This document shows, piece by piece, positions 35,160 to 47,777 of a stretch of DNA of 64,000 nucleotides. A program made the translations under genes and the position numbers. The stretch's first letter is position 1. Each line of letters starts with the position of its first letter. Below the pieces are notes generated by a model. That model was given only the letters and a program-made list of their open reading frames with translations. It had not been told where the DNA came from and made no database searches. The DNA lies in NCBI GenBank assembly GCA_001465935.1, contig LNKV01000017.1, forward strand, positions 73,499 through 137,498, given 5' to 3'. This stretch comes from Clarireedia homoeocarpa. Lineage: Eukaryota; Ascomycota; Leotiomycetes; Helotiales; Rutstroemiaceae.

Positions 35160-38100
35160 TGACCGACGATGATCTCATAGCCCTTGAACAATCTCCGAAG
35201 CTAAAATCGAAATCTGGAGGACCAACAGCGATTGTGATTGGAGCGGGAGCTTGCATCAATATCTTTCCGTCGATATCGCCAGCATTTCCTCGTATTCACG
35301 GTCTTGGCGCCGGCATTCCAAGGACTGAAGTGGCGCAGTTTCTCCACATTTCATCCACATTTCATCCACATTTCAACGTGGACCGCGCTCGCTTTGTGCA
35401 ACGCTGAGTTTAAGCTTGCACATCGACATTAAGTTCCAGAAAACAATAATTAAACAACGGATGAACGTTAAAAACACTTGCGGCTCTGACTCAGCCACGA
35501 TCATCTGCAACACAACGGCGATCGGTTTTTCCGTGTTTTGTTTTAGTCGATGTTAGTACTTGCAGTCTTGTATGAAGTAGATCCAGCTTCTGCTGCCGCA
35601 TCCAAACCTCAATCTGGAGTATCATCTATCCGAAATGTGACGAGCGGAATTCTCGACGGGTATGGCGCTTGCAATAGTGCAAGTGCCGAACTGCCATTGT
35701 CATTGCCGATCACAACTGCAACGCGTCGTCGTCGTTCGTATTCTGTAAATAGAATGTGATAACGTTTATACCCATGCATAGATAGTACTTGTGCATACAA
35801 GTAGTCCTTGTGCATTGTTTTTCCTCGACTTCGTATACTGTACATAGGGGTCGAGGGGTCTCGGGTTTTCGGAATAATGTCTCGCCATTGAGCGTTTCCC
35901 CCGAAGAAACGCCAACATCCATCAAGTCGTCAGTAAAGGGTCGTGCGTAACCTTCTAGCACTACTCGTACTTGTCTCAATACGAGACAAAAATTGGGTTC
36001 TGGAAATTTCTAGCTGCACATCAACTTCGTATTTGAAAACCTTTCGATTTTCTACTTCGTATAACGCATTGAATGGACTTCCTTGGCTTCAACCGGAGTG
36101 GGCTATATGCCAGGTCCGATGTGTTTTTACTCAATAGGCTCTCGAGGATCTGCAGAGCTTGATTCGTGTTGTCGATAATCGCATTGAACCGCTTTCTTCC
36201 AGATTACCTCCCGCCTTTTGTGACCATGTACCCTTGGCACTGGATGGCTCCTATACGAGACGTATATGCGGCTCAATACAGAAGTGCTCCGGTGGCATGA
36301 TTTTTGCATTGTGTCTTTGCAGAGCTCTTTCGCGCCTCGTATCGAGTCATGTAGCTGGCGATTGACAGTTGCCGGTTCAAGCCTTGGGTGGCACCGTTCG
36401 AAACACACCGTCTCTACAAACCGTCTCTCATGATTGCGACGTTACACACCGTGCTGTTCGTCGAGCACTGCTATCAGTCTTGTTACGGACAAATTATGAC
36501 CAAGAAGGTAAACCATAGCTGGGAGAACAACTTTGTGCAAGCAGATAATCACGGTTGAATACTGAGCTTTGGTTACTCGTTTCCTGGCTGTTTTTGCTAC
36601 TCAAATCCAATCGACTGCCTAAAAGTCATGTTTTTATATGGCTAGCCAGTGATAGGATTAGTATTTTCCGTATTTTGCATACGCCCTATTATAGCGAGAC
36701 GTATCGATTCTTGAGGATATACTCCCAGTAATGTGTATTGTATTCTATATTACCATCGGTATATAATTTCATTTTAAATATTACTTTTTAGTAGAGTAAA
36801 GCTAAGGATTCAGCGAATACAGAGTAAAAATTATTAAACTACAAATAATTATATTACTCTTCTTCAAGCCAAGAAGGCAAGTAGACAATCTATAGATAAA
36901 TATACTAACTATATTGCTACTTCTCCTATAAGTTCAATAAAGGATATTCGAGTATAGTAGATAGAATCAATCTAGTAGGATCTCTATCCTAATCTCTCTG
37001 AAATAGTACTAGATCTACTCTCTATTCTAATACCTCTGCTAGCTGCGAATGTCTCTTTTCTAGTACTGGAATCACTCTCGTAGATCGATGTAATCGGCTT
37101 ATACTATCGACAGTAGAAGTACTAGAATACTTGAAGTCATAGATGGGAATTGGCCAATAGGTCGGTGAAGATATACAGGAATAGGAGTTCTAAATACCTT
37201 TTACTAGAAGTAGTAATGGTGTAATATTTCTGGGTGTTGGTAGTTTAATTTTGACTTAGTATTTCAGTATATCCTCAATATTACTAATTTTGACTAATAA
37301 GTACTGGTGTAATACGTATTAATGTTGTACGTACATACTCCCATCACTGTGGCTAGCGCAATGTTGATTCTAATCAGAACTGCCACCGACCTGACGTACG
37401 ATATCTGCGATATTTCTCAACTTTCAGGAGCATTTTCGGTTCTTTCGGAGGCCACTTCATGACACAACGTTTCTTCTCGGGTCTTACACAAACCCCCCTT
37501 TAGATATTCAACACGAAGCATCATACAGAGACTTCAGATCACGAAGTGGGTCGGAAAAGACAGGCTCTTCGAATCTGGTGTAGACGAAGAGTGGCAACCG
37601 AACAAGATACGGCTGGTAAAAAGCTCGCAGCCGATCCACAAGATAACCCCCTGTGGACACAGAGTCTTCTAGTCTTACAACAAAGAGGCGGAACTTCAAG
37701 CAGTTCTCGTCGGCAACGCCTCATTATTCTTCAAATTGTGCACCAAATCAAATAACGATGAACCAAACTAACCACAATCGAGATCCAGGTCAAAGACCGA
37801 CTAGAGGAGAATGCTTAAGTAACGATCCAAGCAAGTCCACCATAAAACCTCGCAAGACATGCCCCATCTACCAGCATCTCTCGTCACCCGAACCACGTAG
37901 AACGATGGTGAGTTTTCGGTCAGGAACTTAAGCACTCCAGATCTCTCAGGCCAGAAAGTGTCGATCGATACTCGCGTCTGCACATTGCGAAAAGACAGAC
38001 AGATTAGAGCGAAGACCACTTCCTTCTGGACATAACTTGTATCTAGCCGCGGAGTACCTTCATGGTGCTTTTTCAGAGAAGATGAGAATGTTAAAGTGAT

Positions 38101-39662
38101 TCTTTACGCATATCTCGCTGGACTCGGCAGATTCTGCAATGATGGGTTTGAATTCCCCAGGTACGCCGGATTATCTTATTCTTTTCAGTGATTTCTATGG
38201 GAAATGTTACAGGTTGAACGGGAACCTGGGGAGGTTTTGTAGATAGTAGGTGGTTTCTTATTCACGAAAGTTTGTTGTCTACTATTTCTGGACTCAAGAC
38301 TGGGAATACCAGCCGATATATACATACACGTAGGCAGCAGGGCAGGAAGGCTCTTACGTCTGTAATGGAAGGTGGTGATCATGATATTCCGGTTGATATT
38401 ATTACATACAAAGATATTACGAGACCACATCTCTCCTGCTACTTGGATGCATCTGAAAGTTCAACAACTAACGACCGCAACTAGCCAGACGAACTTCACA
38501 CGCCACACAAGCTTCACTGCGGTATTGTAGTAAAGTCAATAGCGAACCCACGATATCCCTCCCATAAGACCCAACACGAACCCGGCCGGAGTCTACAACC
38601 TCACCGTTCCCAACGCACATCAACTTACCCGGAATCTCATCCAGACATGTATGTATGTATAACGGGAATAAGTTAGAGACGGCAAGCAGAAGGAAGAACG
38701 AATCAAGCTTTTACTCTCTCTACTCGGCATATGCCTCACCAGCGGTAATCGAGCACTTCGCTATACTGTAGTATTTCGCATCGCCCGAAAAGTTTATCCT
38801 CCGAATCTGCAAAAAAAAGACAACGGGGCAGGGTCGAGGGCTCTGACTTGTTGTAATTCAAAAGAAACGAAGCTATGCGAGTGCTGTACGAATTCTTCCT
38901 GAAGTAGCATGTGAAGAATCCTGGTGAGATTCAGTATGCTATTCGAGCCACAAGCATACCGGAGTAAAGACGGAGAGAGAGATACTTACTTTATACGAGC
39001 GATGCCAATATGCAAAGAAGGACATGTCTTCATGAAAACGGCAACGTGCGGTGTGTGGGAAAACTTCCCAAGACATTGTGCATACTATCCTCTATTTCTT
39101 CTATCCACACCACATCATAATCGACATCACCATCAATCAATTTACATACCTCTTTCTCAAGCTCAAAGCCAGGAAACCTAATTTGGTATAAACATGAAAA
39201 TGTAATTATTATAAGTAACTAAGTATATCCACCAAATCCACCAAATCCACCCAATCCATCCAACCACAACAATAACTCCATCATAAAGCCCATATAAATC
39301 TCTCTGATTTTCTTTCTATTTTGTCTTCTCTCTTTCTGTCTGTAATAGGCAAATGCAAACCACCCAGCCAACCAACCGTCTCCGCCCCGTGGGAATCAAT
39401 TCATCGCTGTATATCACCCAAATATCAAAAATCATGCCAAGAATCCAAGTAAGCGACCAAGTCCCCCCGAAGCCAGCTAAGAAGGTATCTCAATCCGTAC
39501 CGTAACCAATCATCCGTACATACATGCTCATCCAATCCAATCCATCAGGGTATCAAAATCATACCCATCCCCGGGGCTAAATCAAAAAACCAAAATCCAA
39601 CAATAAACAGGAAAGGCGTAGGAAAAAGGAAAACCCATAATGCGAAAAAGTATAAAATACTT
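35160..39662. other. Large gene-poor region
   Basis: No convincing coding gene in about 4.5 kb. Small frames near 35084-35407, 35550-35759 and 37546-37755 lack motifs, and several lack ATG starts. The stretch 36640-37340 is very AT-rich with many TAG/TAA/CTA triplets and looks like a decayed repeat. The last 500 bp (39180-39660) are probably the 3' untranslated region of the CRH-like gene. Confidence 0.45.
36640..37340. repeat. AT-rich tract, possible RIP-degraded repeat relic
   Basis: Composition shifts sharply to A+T with repeated CTAGTA, TATAGTA and TCTATT motifs. This resembles the decayed interior of the element at 12.0-15.7 kb. No reading frame or terminal repeat survives, so the class is unknown. 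Confidence 0.4.
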
Positions 39663-40922
39663 CTACATCACAAGATAACCGAGTCCCAGACCTAGCACCA
39701 TGACCGAAAGATCAAGAATGCCATATTGATGCTTAGGTTTCAGCGCGGCAGCATCAGAAGAAGTGCTCTGAGCCAATGTTGCCGACGCGGTTGAGCTGCC
39801 AGATTGTGAGCTGCTAGATTGTGAGCTGCCAGATTGTACTGCGACAAGACCGGAAACGGTTGCCGAGCTGTTGGAGTTGGATGCGGAGAGAGTAGCGGTG
39901 GGTTTGGTGCCTGTGGTGACGAGGGTGGTGCTGCTACCAGAGGCGGCGGAAGAGGAGCCGGAAGAGGAGGAAGATGAAGATCCGGACGATGAAGAGGAAG
40001 AAGACGATGATGATGAGGACTGGCTACTACCACCGCTGCAACCACCGCTACTCTTGATGGATTGGTAGGAGCCAGTCAAGTCACCGTAGGTGTACTCGGT
40101 AGCGCATCCGTAGTCTTGAATGGTGACGTTCTTGACGTAGAAGGTGAAGGGTCCCTTGGTGAAATCGGCTGCTCCTCCGGCCCATTCGCAGGTTCCTTGA
40201 GAGGCTGGGTTAGTCATTGCAGCTTGGTCGGCACATCCAACCCAGCTTCCCATCTTGACTCTCATAGGGGTTTGGGGATAGTTCTTTCCGTTTAGAGCGA
40301 GAGCATCATTGAATGCGAGAGTTCGGACGGGGGTTCCGTCAATGTACCAGATGGTTCTATCGGCGGTCCAATCGATGGTGTAGTTGTGGAAGGTATCGAT
40401 AGGGGTAGCCACTTTAGGGTATTCAGCACGATTGTAGGTTGTGGTGTTTCCCTTTCCGAAGAAGTTGTTCTCCACTTCATTGTTGTATGCTCCCAGCCAT
40501 TCCCAATCAATCTCGTCAAGATCATCGGACTCGAGGATGAAACTACTAACGATACCGGTTCCTGGGGATGCACGGGCCCATACCTCGATCGAACCGAAGA
40601 AGATGTACTTGGAGTTACTGATTGTTGGTGCATTGGTCTTGGTGCTAATAACGAACTGGGCACCTAGGGATTTATCGTAGGAAAGAGTTGTTCCATCGGC
40701 GAGTTCCCAGTTGTCGCTCTTTCCGGCCGTGAAGTCAGTGACTTGTCTACCGCCAAGAGCTGGGTCAGAAGGACAAGCTGGAAATATGTTAGTGGGGTTG
40801 GGCAAACATTGGAATCAGTAGAACTTACTCTTCTCTGTTGGATTGCAGTCGGTGAATGTTTGCGCACTTGCAAGTCCTGAGATGAGGACAGCAGCGGAGG
40901 CTGAGAGTAATGAAGAACGCAT
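39663..40922 (-). CDS. CRH-like GH16 transglycosylase, GPI-anchored wall protein
   Basis: Two exons (40829-40922, 39663-40777; 51-bp intron) give 402 aa. A signal peptide (MRSSLLSASAAVLISGLASA) is followed by CNPTEKTCPSDPALGG, as in Crh1/Utr2 proteins that link chitin to beta-glucan. The catalytic motif DEIDWEWLG holds the two acidic catalytic residues (E-I-D-W-E). Substrate-site residues lie in NNFFGKG, DWTADRTIWYIDGTPVRTL and MRVKMGSWVG. A Ser-rich linker (about residues 260-380) precedes a hydrophobic C-terminus (LDLSVMVLGLGLGYLVM) fitting a GPI signal. No CBM18 chitin-binding domain is present. Likely located in the wall and plasma membrane. Confidence 0.95.
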
Positions 40923-42023
40923 GTTGAATATGGATGAGGTTGTAGGTAGGAGAAAGTTTCGAGGTGGAGGGTATTATTAGTAGATGTATAGGACTTCTTC
41001 AAATACGAAACAGTAATACTATGCAGGCAGGCGCAGCGCAAAAGCGAATGTGGGCTGAGAGTGAGTTGAAAAGAGAAGGAACGAGTTCTAAAAGAAGGCT
41101 GAATTCGTTCGACCGGACAGAAGACCACTTTATCAAGCAGACAGTAAAAGAAACAAATGCCAAGAGATGTGGAGGATGTGAAATGCGATGAGGGGAATAA
41201 GGGAATAAATAAGCAACAGGAAGAAGGGAAGGAATACGTAACTTTAAGTATGAGGAAGGAAGGGAGGAGGGTGGATGAGATGGCAAGGAACCAGGCCAGG
41301 GTATCATTGTAACGTATCGTACGGAGATATTTTGCTTTGCCCTCTTCTTTCCCTCTTTCTTTCCCTCGTGTGTAAGTTAATTTTCCTTTTCCCTTGCGGA
41401 GGGTATCGAAATGCATAACACAAACACAGCCCTGCCACTGTTTTGGCCCGAGGGGGCGTTTTTCCAAACAGACCATGTATCAGAGCAATGACCTGATTGG
41501 TGATAAGGAAAGACTGGGCTGACACGAGCATTCCAGCACATGCGAAGCCAACTCCCCAATCAAAAGTGGGAATCCGTCGGCTTAGATAATAACTTGAGGA
41601 AACAATCCATGGTGAGATCCCATGAAAGGTACGAAAAGATGCGCCTGTATGACAGAGAGTGGGTAAAACTCCTCGATCAGTGGATCGACATGGGACAATG
41701 CAGGTACGGATGTACCAATGAAATGATCGACGAGACGACGAATGTGCACCGTATCCGCCAACATTGGCTGAGGGCTATTTGAGGTTTTCTTGGGTATTTG
41801 GACTTGGCTACCTGATCGTCTAAGCCCCCTGTTGCCCCTCGTGTTGGAAGTGACGGCACTCTGAGTAGTTTCTCAATCCCGAGGCTCTTCCAGCGGCCTA
41901 CGAAGTACGGGATCCACAAATCGATTGAATTATGGTGCTGTTGTCCATCTTGGAAGCCTTTCTGTTTCTCGAAATGATGTATTTTGTTGGTGAAAGAAGT
42001 CGTAGAACAGTGGATGTTTGGTT

Positions 42024-42085
42024 TGGTTGTATTGCACATTGATGAATTGGTTGTATTGCACATTGACATTGATGAAGGGGTTGAA
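42024..42085. repeat. Imperfect direct repeat (GGTTGTATTGCACATTGATGAA)
   Basis: Two and a half copies of a 24-25 bp unit lie in tandem, the last one diverged. Confidence 0.75.
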
Positions 42086-42332
42086 TTGTGCAAGCGAATG
42101 CACTGCACAGCCCACTACCAAGCACGCCTAGATAGTCTTCCTCTGCAGTTATGAAACCCGCATCTGCAGAACGCTACACCAGTGAATTTTATGAAGATTA
42201 CGCGGTTTCCAAAGATCGCTTTGGGCTAGCATCATCTATTTTGGAGAGAGGAACTGCAGTTCGGCCAAAAGACCCTGGGTACTGGAAGCTAGGAGACGAT
42301 AGATTCTGTGGCATTCAAGATCCTCGGACTCG

Positions 42333-42361
42333 AGATTCAAGATTCAAGATTCAAGATTCAA
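42333..42361. repeat. GATTCAA heptamer microsatellite
   Basis: Four head-to-tail copies of gattcaa. Confidence 0.85.
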
Positions 42362-45300
42362 GAGTCAGGAACAATTATTCGTAATGTCTGCTGCCATTGA
42401 TTCAAAGCCTCAATACCACGTTTTGTTACGAGAATAGGCGGAGCAAAACAGGTGGAAGTCAGTTAGTAAGCACGGCAGTAAAGCCATAACGGTCAAAGTG
42501 GTTTGTTTATTGTAGGAAACGTTTCCCCAAGAAACTTTTCGACCCCGTACAAAGGCGGTTGTGCAACGCAAGTATATCCTTTTACCACACCCAACCGTCT
42601 TCGATCTCAGCGTCGGCCGCAGTCCCAATGTCTCGGTCGCTACCGTTATTTGGATTGGGAAAACGAGTTGATGGATGGATTTCTTGCCATGCCGAGTATA
42701 TCGCTCGTATCGTGCATAGTGTCACCGCCGTCATTCAATAGGTCGTCTAAGTACCGATCGTGTGTACAACACGAGAAAAGACCCTTCTTACTTTAGTCTA
42801 CCAGCCACTTGGATGTGCAGGTTCTCGTATCAGTCGACAAAACCCTGTTAGCTGCAGATGAAGTGCAGAAGTATGCCCGGGATAGTGGAGAAGATTTACG
42901 CTTCTCATTGCGTGCGACGACTCCATTCATATCGAATTCACTGTGAAATCTATGGTATTTTGGAATACTGTAATCGTACTGTTGTGCGTAAGTCGCTGAC
43001 GACCTCAATGTGTATCGTAATCGAGCGTTGCTCGTTGATCCGTGAGGTGACAGTACAGTCGTGGAATGTGAATTCAAAATTTGACATGACAACCGTCTCC
43101 ATATCCACCCATCGTATCTGCATCAAAAGCCTCGTTTTTCCTTCCTCGGTACTTTCTTGGTACGAACACTTCCAAGACAAATCTCATCGCCTTCATCCGT
43201 ACGAAGTGCCGGCTCTTCCTGTTTTGGCGCTTCTCGTATTTTTTCATTGCTCTTTGTGGAAATTTGCTATCTGCGGGGTCGCCGTGCTACCATCACCACG
43301 TTTTGCTTATCCCTCTATCAAGTTCTGTTTGTCTTGGTTGCTGGCATCGACTCTAGACTTCAACCGATGTCGGTGAACTTGACACTGTGTCCAGCTCTCA
43401 TCGTTCATGTCCACGAACGACCAAGACTCCAAGACCTACATGTGCTTTGATAGGTTTGATAGGGGCCAAGACAGTATCAGAAGAGTTTCACCTCGAGTCG
43501 CAGAAAGCCGTCTGTACCGTACGAGCATTCCACTTCTGCTAGTCCTCCCGTACCTTCCCCTGATCTAAGCTTCTTCTACTTCTCGTTTGTCGCTCGCCTA
43601 ATCCGTGTGTTAGGCCAAAGCAGTCCGTGAACTCCCTACTCACGCTACTGTACAATACCCATGTGATGTGCTTACTGAAGGGTCCATTTACGGTTTGCAT
43701 TTCTCTTGGCAATACGAGGCGCCGGGTATCGTCAGTGATCTGTTACCCTACGAGTGCCTTGCTCGCTCATACCGTGTTTGTTGTCTTCTTGGCCGGCGGC
43801 AAAATGCATCTTTCACGATAGCTTCATATTTCTTGTACAGAAAGCGAAACTACGTACATGTGATGGAAATTCGTTTTCCTGATGGCGCTACATATCGTAT
43901 CTGCTCGACTTGGCTTAGCTTGGCCTGCTTACGCTCCTGTGCAATTTATCGTACACGGTGCCTCCGATGCAGCGGCGCGGCGTCTAAATAGGGGATGGAG
44001 AGAGAAATGAGGCTTTGCGCCACCGGCATCTGCTTTTCTTACTTCTTGCACAGCATACCCAGGCCGTGGAAATTTCCATTCGTTCCTTCCAAATTCTCGA
44101 GGAAACCAAATTTCCACCCTCGCACGATTAGATTAGATTAATATTGCACTCTCACGTACTTCATCGTCCTATAGGCACCTCTAGGTTTCCGAGCCTTTAT
44201 CCTGAAACTTCTCTTCTCGGGTATGGGGAGGGTTATCCTTACCACACATGTGAGAATAGCAGTTGTTTCTTCCTATAGGAAGAGCCCAGTACCCATGTTA
44301 CCCTCCTATAGGCGTTCATATGCTTGATAGTAGTCATGCTATGATATGGATTGAAATTTGAAGGAAGCAAACGGATTTGGATGAGGCATTTATTTAGCGG
44401 TGCTTATGGACTGAATTGACGAAACTCTGGATTAACATATCTGGGGTATTGAAGTTGCTTGCTTGCTTTCTTTCTTTTTTTTTATACTCTGTGTATGCTC
44501 TGTTCCATGGAGGAGGAAATCGGTTGGTGAATGACTGTGTTTTCGACATTGTTTCTTTTTACCCCGGATTCTTTATTGGGAAGCAAATGGAGTAGTTCCC
44601 GTATGTGTGCTCAGCATTCATCCCATTTCGATTGTTTCTCCTTCAATCACTGAAGTAGCCCTTCAGACTTTGTTCTTGCACGTTTCCTTATTCTGATGCT
44701 GCAGAAAAATGTAGTTGAAGAGGTTCCGTGTACCGGCATCAAGTAATGAAATTGATTCCTATGCTATGAGGGAGGATTGACTTTCAAGCCTATCTTTCAT
44801 TAAATCCATTTTACCTTCACATGGTCTACCCTTCGTGTCGATTCCATGGCCGGTACGAGTAGACTTATCATTGTATCCTACTCCAAGAAATCATTATACT
44901 GATGGAAATGATAGCACTGAGTCCTGGATGCTATTCAATATAGCTTGGCCCACTCGAAGTAGGTAGCTATATCTCAATGTGGCCGCAGGTAACATATCAT
45001 CATCGAGATATGTGCGATAGCCAGCTATTCATTCCTCATACCACGAACTACCATGTCGGCAGCATGATAAGTAGGCAATGACATCACCAAACAAGAGAAC
45101 CGTCTCGGATTGTTCGCACCCTGTGCAGAATTGCTACTTTAAGAAGTACACAAATGACTCTGTATAGCTACCTAGATTTAGAACATTCGGAACCGCGCGT
45201 CTCTAGTTCTATATCGACATCTACTTCAACCAAACTAAGTAATACTCTCTAAATCTTCATAGATTTTGTGCTCCAGTATCCTCCCTCCGTACAATTTCCA

Positions 45301-45952
45301 AAATCTACCAAAACCAAACAACCACTCGTACTACGGTAACGAACCATCAAACCCTCCCACAAGAATTCTCATCGCAGTAATACATAAACATAAACCACAA
45401 TCTACATTTCCAAGTACAAAACAGCACTCAACCCATTTTTTTTTTAAATTCCCCTTCATTCCCGCCCGCCCGGTACGCACCGGCACCCCACCCCCTCCAA
45501 CCCGGCCACCTTTAGCGAACCCACGCGGGACACGAAGATCGCGCCATCATACATATGGTCCGATGATGAAGCAGGAGCAGACCATTTTTTCTGACAATAT
45601 GTCTCATATCAGGTGCCTCTTCCACGCAGACGAGACGGCATAGAACGAAATGGGCAGATTTGGGAACCGATGTCTTCCGATGGGTTGGGTTGGAGGATCG
45701 ATATGTCGTGTGTGCGTGCGTGCGATTTATTCCGGTTGGTTTGTGTGAGTATGTAGGGAGGGATGGAGGGGTATTTTTTTCTTGCTGATATTTATTCTAT
45801 ATATATATGCTGTTCGAATTTCACAGCTTGGATATTTGTTTGTTTATTTGCTGTCAAATACATCTTTTCTCTTTTCCGTGGACTATCCATTCAGAATTTA
45901 GACACTCTATACTGTAACTGCGGGTGAATAAGCAACAACAACCACAACCACA

Positions 45953-47171
45953 ATGGCATCACCGTCTCGCTCCCGTCTGCATATCGACCGCAAGGAACTC
46001 TATACAGATCTAGAATCACGCATTCATTACTTGCACTCTTTTCTAGATTTCAGCTCACGTGCGTTGCCCCTCTCATCCTCCCGCCATTTCTTCCTTTCCT
46101 TCTTTCCCCTCCCCCTCCCCTTCTCCCATCCTACCACTCTAATACCCTCCAGGCGACATCCACGCGCTCCTCGCCGGCGCAAAATACATCAAGCAGCTCA
46201 TCCCCGCCATCGTCAACGTCGTGTACCAGAAGCTATTGCAATACGATATCACGTCTAGGGCATTCACGACGCGAAGTACGAGTTCCGAGGGCTCTGCTGA
46301 GGTTGATGATGAAGGGCTGACGGAAGATTCGCCGGTGATTTTGAAGAGGAAGATGGTGAGTTTCTTTTTTTTTCGGGGCGGGGGGTTTCTTGCTGTTTCT
46401 TGGGGAGATGGAGAGGAAGGGTCGTGGAAAGAGGAGCAGAAAGGGGATGGAAGAGAAGAGAGGATATGGAAAGATGAGATGAGTAGTGAAAAGGTGGTTT
46501 TGGATGTGATTCTCGAGAGTGTGGAGGGGGTATGGTATAGGAGGACCTGAATACATAGTGGACATAGGGATTTCTTCAAGCGAAGACGTTGCTGGAGTCT
46601 GGAGAGAGAGAGAGAGCATGCTAACTTGCTATACTGTTCTAGTTCCTGAAAGGTTATTTGCAAAAACTATGCTCTGATCCTAGTAAGATGGAATTTTGGG
46701 AGTATCTGGATAAAGTGGGGTATGTGCATTCTGACTTATTTCTCTCCTCCCTCTCCTCCCTATCCTCCCATCTCCCTTCCTCTTCCCCACTCCTCTCAAA
46801 ACTGACCCCCCAACCACAGAATGATGCACGTCGGCCGCGGCCGGCAACACCCCCTCCACATCGAATACATCCACATTGGGGTGTGTCTCGGGTTCATCCA
46901 AGACATAATATTCGAAGCGATCCTGTCGCACCCGAAGCTGGAGATGGGGGTGAAGATTGCGGTGGTCAAGGCGGTCGGGAAGGTGCTGTGGATTCAGAAT
47001 GATCTTTTTGCGAAGTGGTATGTGCGGGATGGGGAGGAGTTTAGGGGGGAGGGGGAGGAGGAGTGTGAAGGTGTGGGGAATAGGGATAAGGGAGGAGAGA
47101 TAGAAAAGGAGATGAGAGGGGAGAAGGAGGGTGGAAGTTGTCCGTTTAATGGGTTGGAGAAGAAGGAGTAG
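45953..47171 (+). CDS. Protoglobin-domain (heme-binding globin-like) protein
   Basis: Four exons (45953-46058, 46153-46355, 46643-46719, 46820-47171) encode 245 aa. The protein reads as a protoglobin/globin-sensor domain: RIHYLHSFLDFSSRDIHALL near the N-terminus, AKYIKQLIPAIVNVVYQKLL, FLKGYLQKLCSDPSKMEFWE, VGMMHVGRGRQHPLHIEYIH, then a C-terminal helix (MGVKIAVVKAVGKVLWIQND). The proximal heme-ligand His is probably in HPLHIEYIHIG. The last 45 residues are charged, Glu/Gly-rich and without structure. No output domain follows, so it is a single-domain globin. Function in fungi is unknown; gas or redox sensing is inference. Confidence 0.85.
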
Positions 47172-47777
47172 GTTGGAGTGTTGATATGAGTAGAAGAAGG
47201 AGAAAGAGAAAACGAGGAATTCGTCCATTTAGGAACTGAGAAAAGGACTAAGCGAGCATGAATGCTGAGTATTTTAAACCCACTGGCTTTTCGGGCGTTT
47301 GATTTGGGGTTGTGTGTTATTTTGTAGATTTTACAAGTCAACAATGACTAGAAATATTTGAATATTCTGCTCCTTTTACTCTGACATTCAGTTTTAGAGG
47401 ATATTGGAGTGGCTGGTATATGAACCTCTAGAGGGCACAGGATTTCGTCGATCACGTCCTACTTGCTTTATCGTTATTGAGTAGAGCACGGGTACGGTGT
47501 ATTTGGAGATGAATGGGAGGAGAGGAGAGGAGAGGAGAGGAGAGAGGAGGGCAAGGGACAGTGGAGGGGAGGTAAAAAGGAGGAGTAACTAGCAACGTCA
47601 CCACCACACGTCATCATTATGAATTGGGATTTTTGCTTCCTCTCTTCTTTATATCCCCGGCAACTAAGTGGATATCAATTAGATACTGTACTGTACTTCA
47701 TATTCCGGCTTCCATTCTCTGCGCCGTGTCTTCCTCCCACAACCCTCTTTCAACCTCTCATTCAACCCGCGGCAAAA
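47172..47777. other. Intergenic region between convergent genes
   Basis: It lies between the 3' ends of the globin-like and oxygenase genes. It contains a GGAGA tandem repeat (about 47518-47548) and no supported gene. Confidence 0.5.

Larger units (their letters stand above)
40923..45952. other. Large gene-poor region
   Basis: The left part is the leader and promoter of the CRH-like gene; a 270-codon minus frame there (40664-41476) overlaps its exons and is not credible. A plus-strand 80-codon frame (41540-41782, starting MRSQLPNQKWESVGL) has an ATG and a plausible composition but no recognised family. No gene is seen from 42.4 to 45.9 kb. The last 100 bp are probably the leader of the globin gene. 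Confidence 0.4.

Noticed and set aside
35084..35407. 107-codon plus-strand frame with an AIVIGAG segment resembling a dinucleotide-binding motif
   Set aside because: It starts without ATG (internal ATG at 35159), lies in the promoter of the PhiA-like gene, and the glycine pattern is not followed by the rest of a Rossmann fold.
40664..41476. 270-codon minus-strand open frame
   Set aside because: It overlaps the first exon, intron and second exon of the CRH-like gene in another frame on the same strand, and its composition (Ser/Leu/Phe-rich from C/T tracts) fits an untranslated leader.
42793..43450. Several overlapping frames of 76-172 codons
   Set aside because: None has a motif, they overlap on both strands, and no splice pattern joins them.
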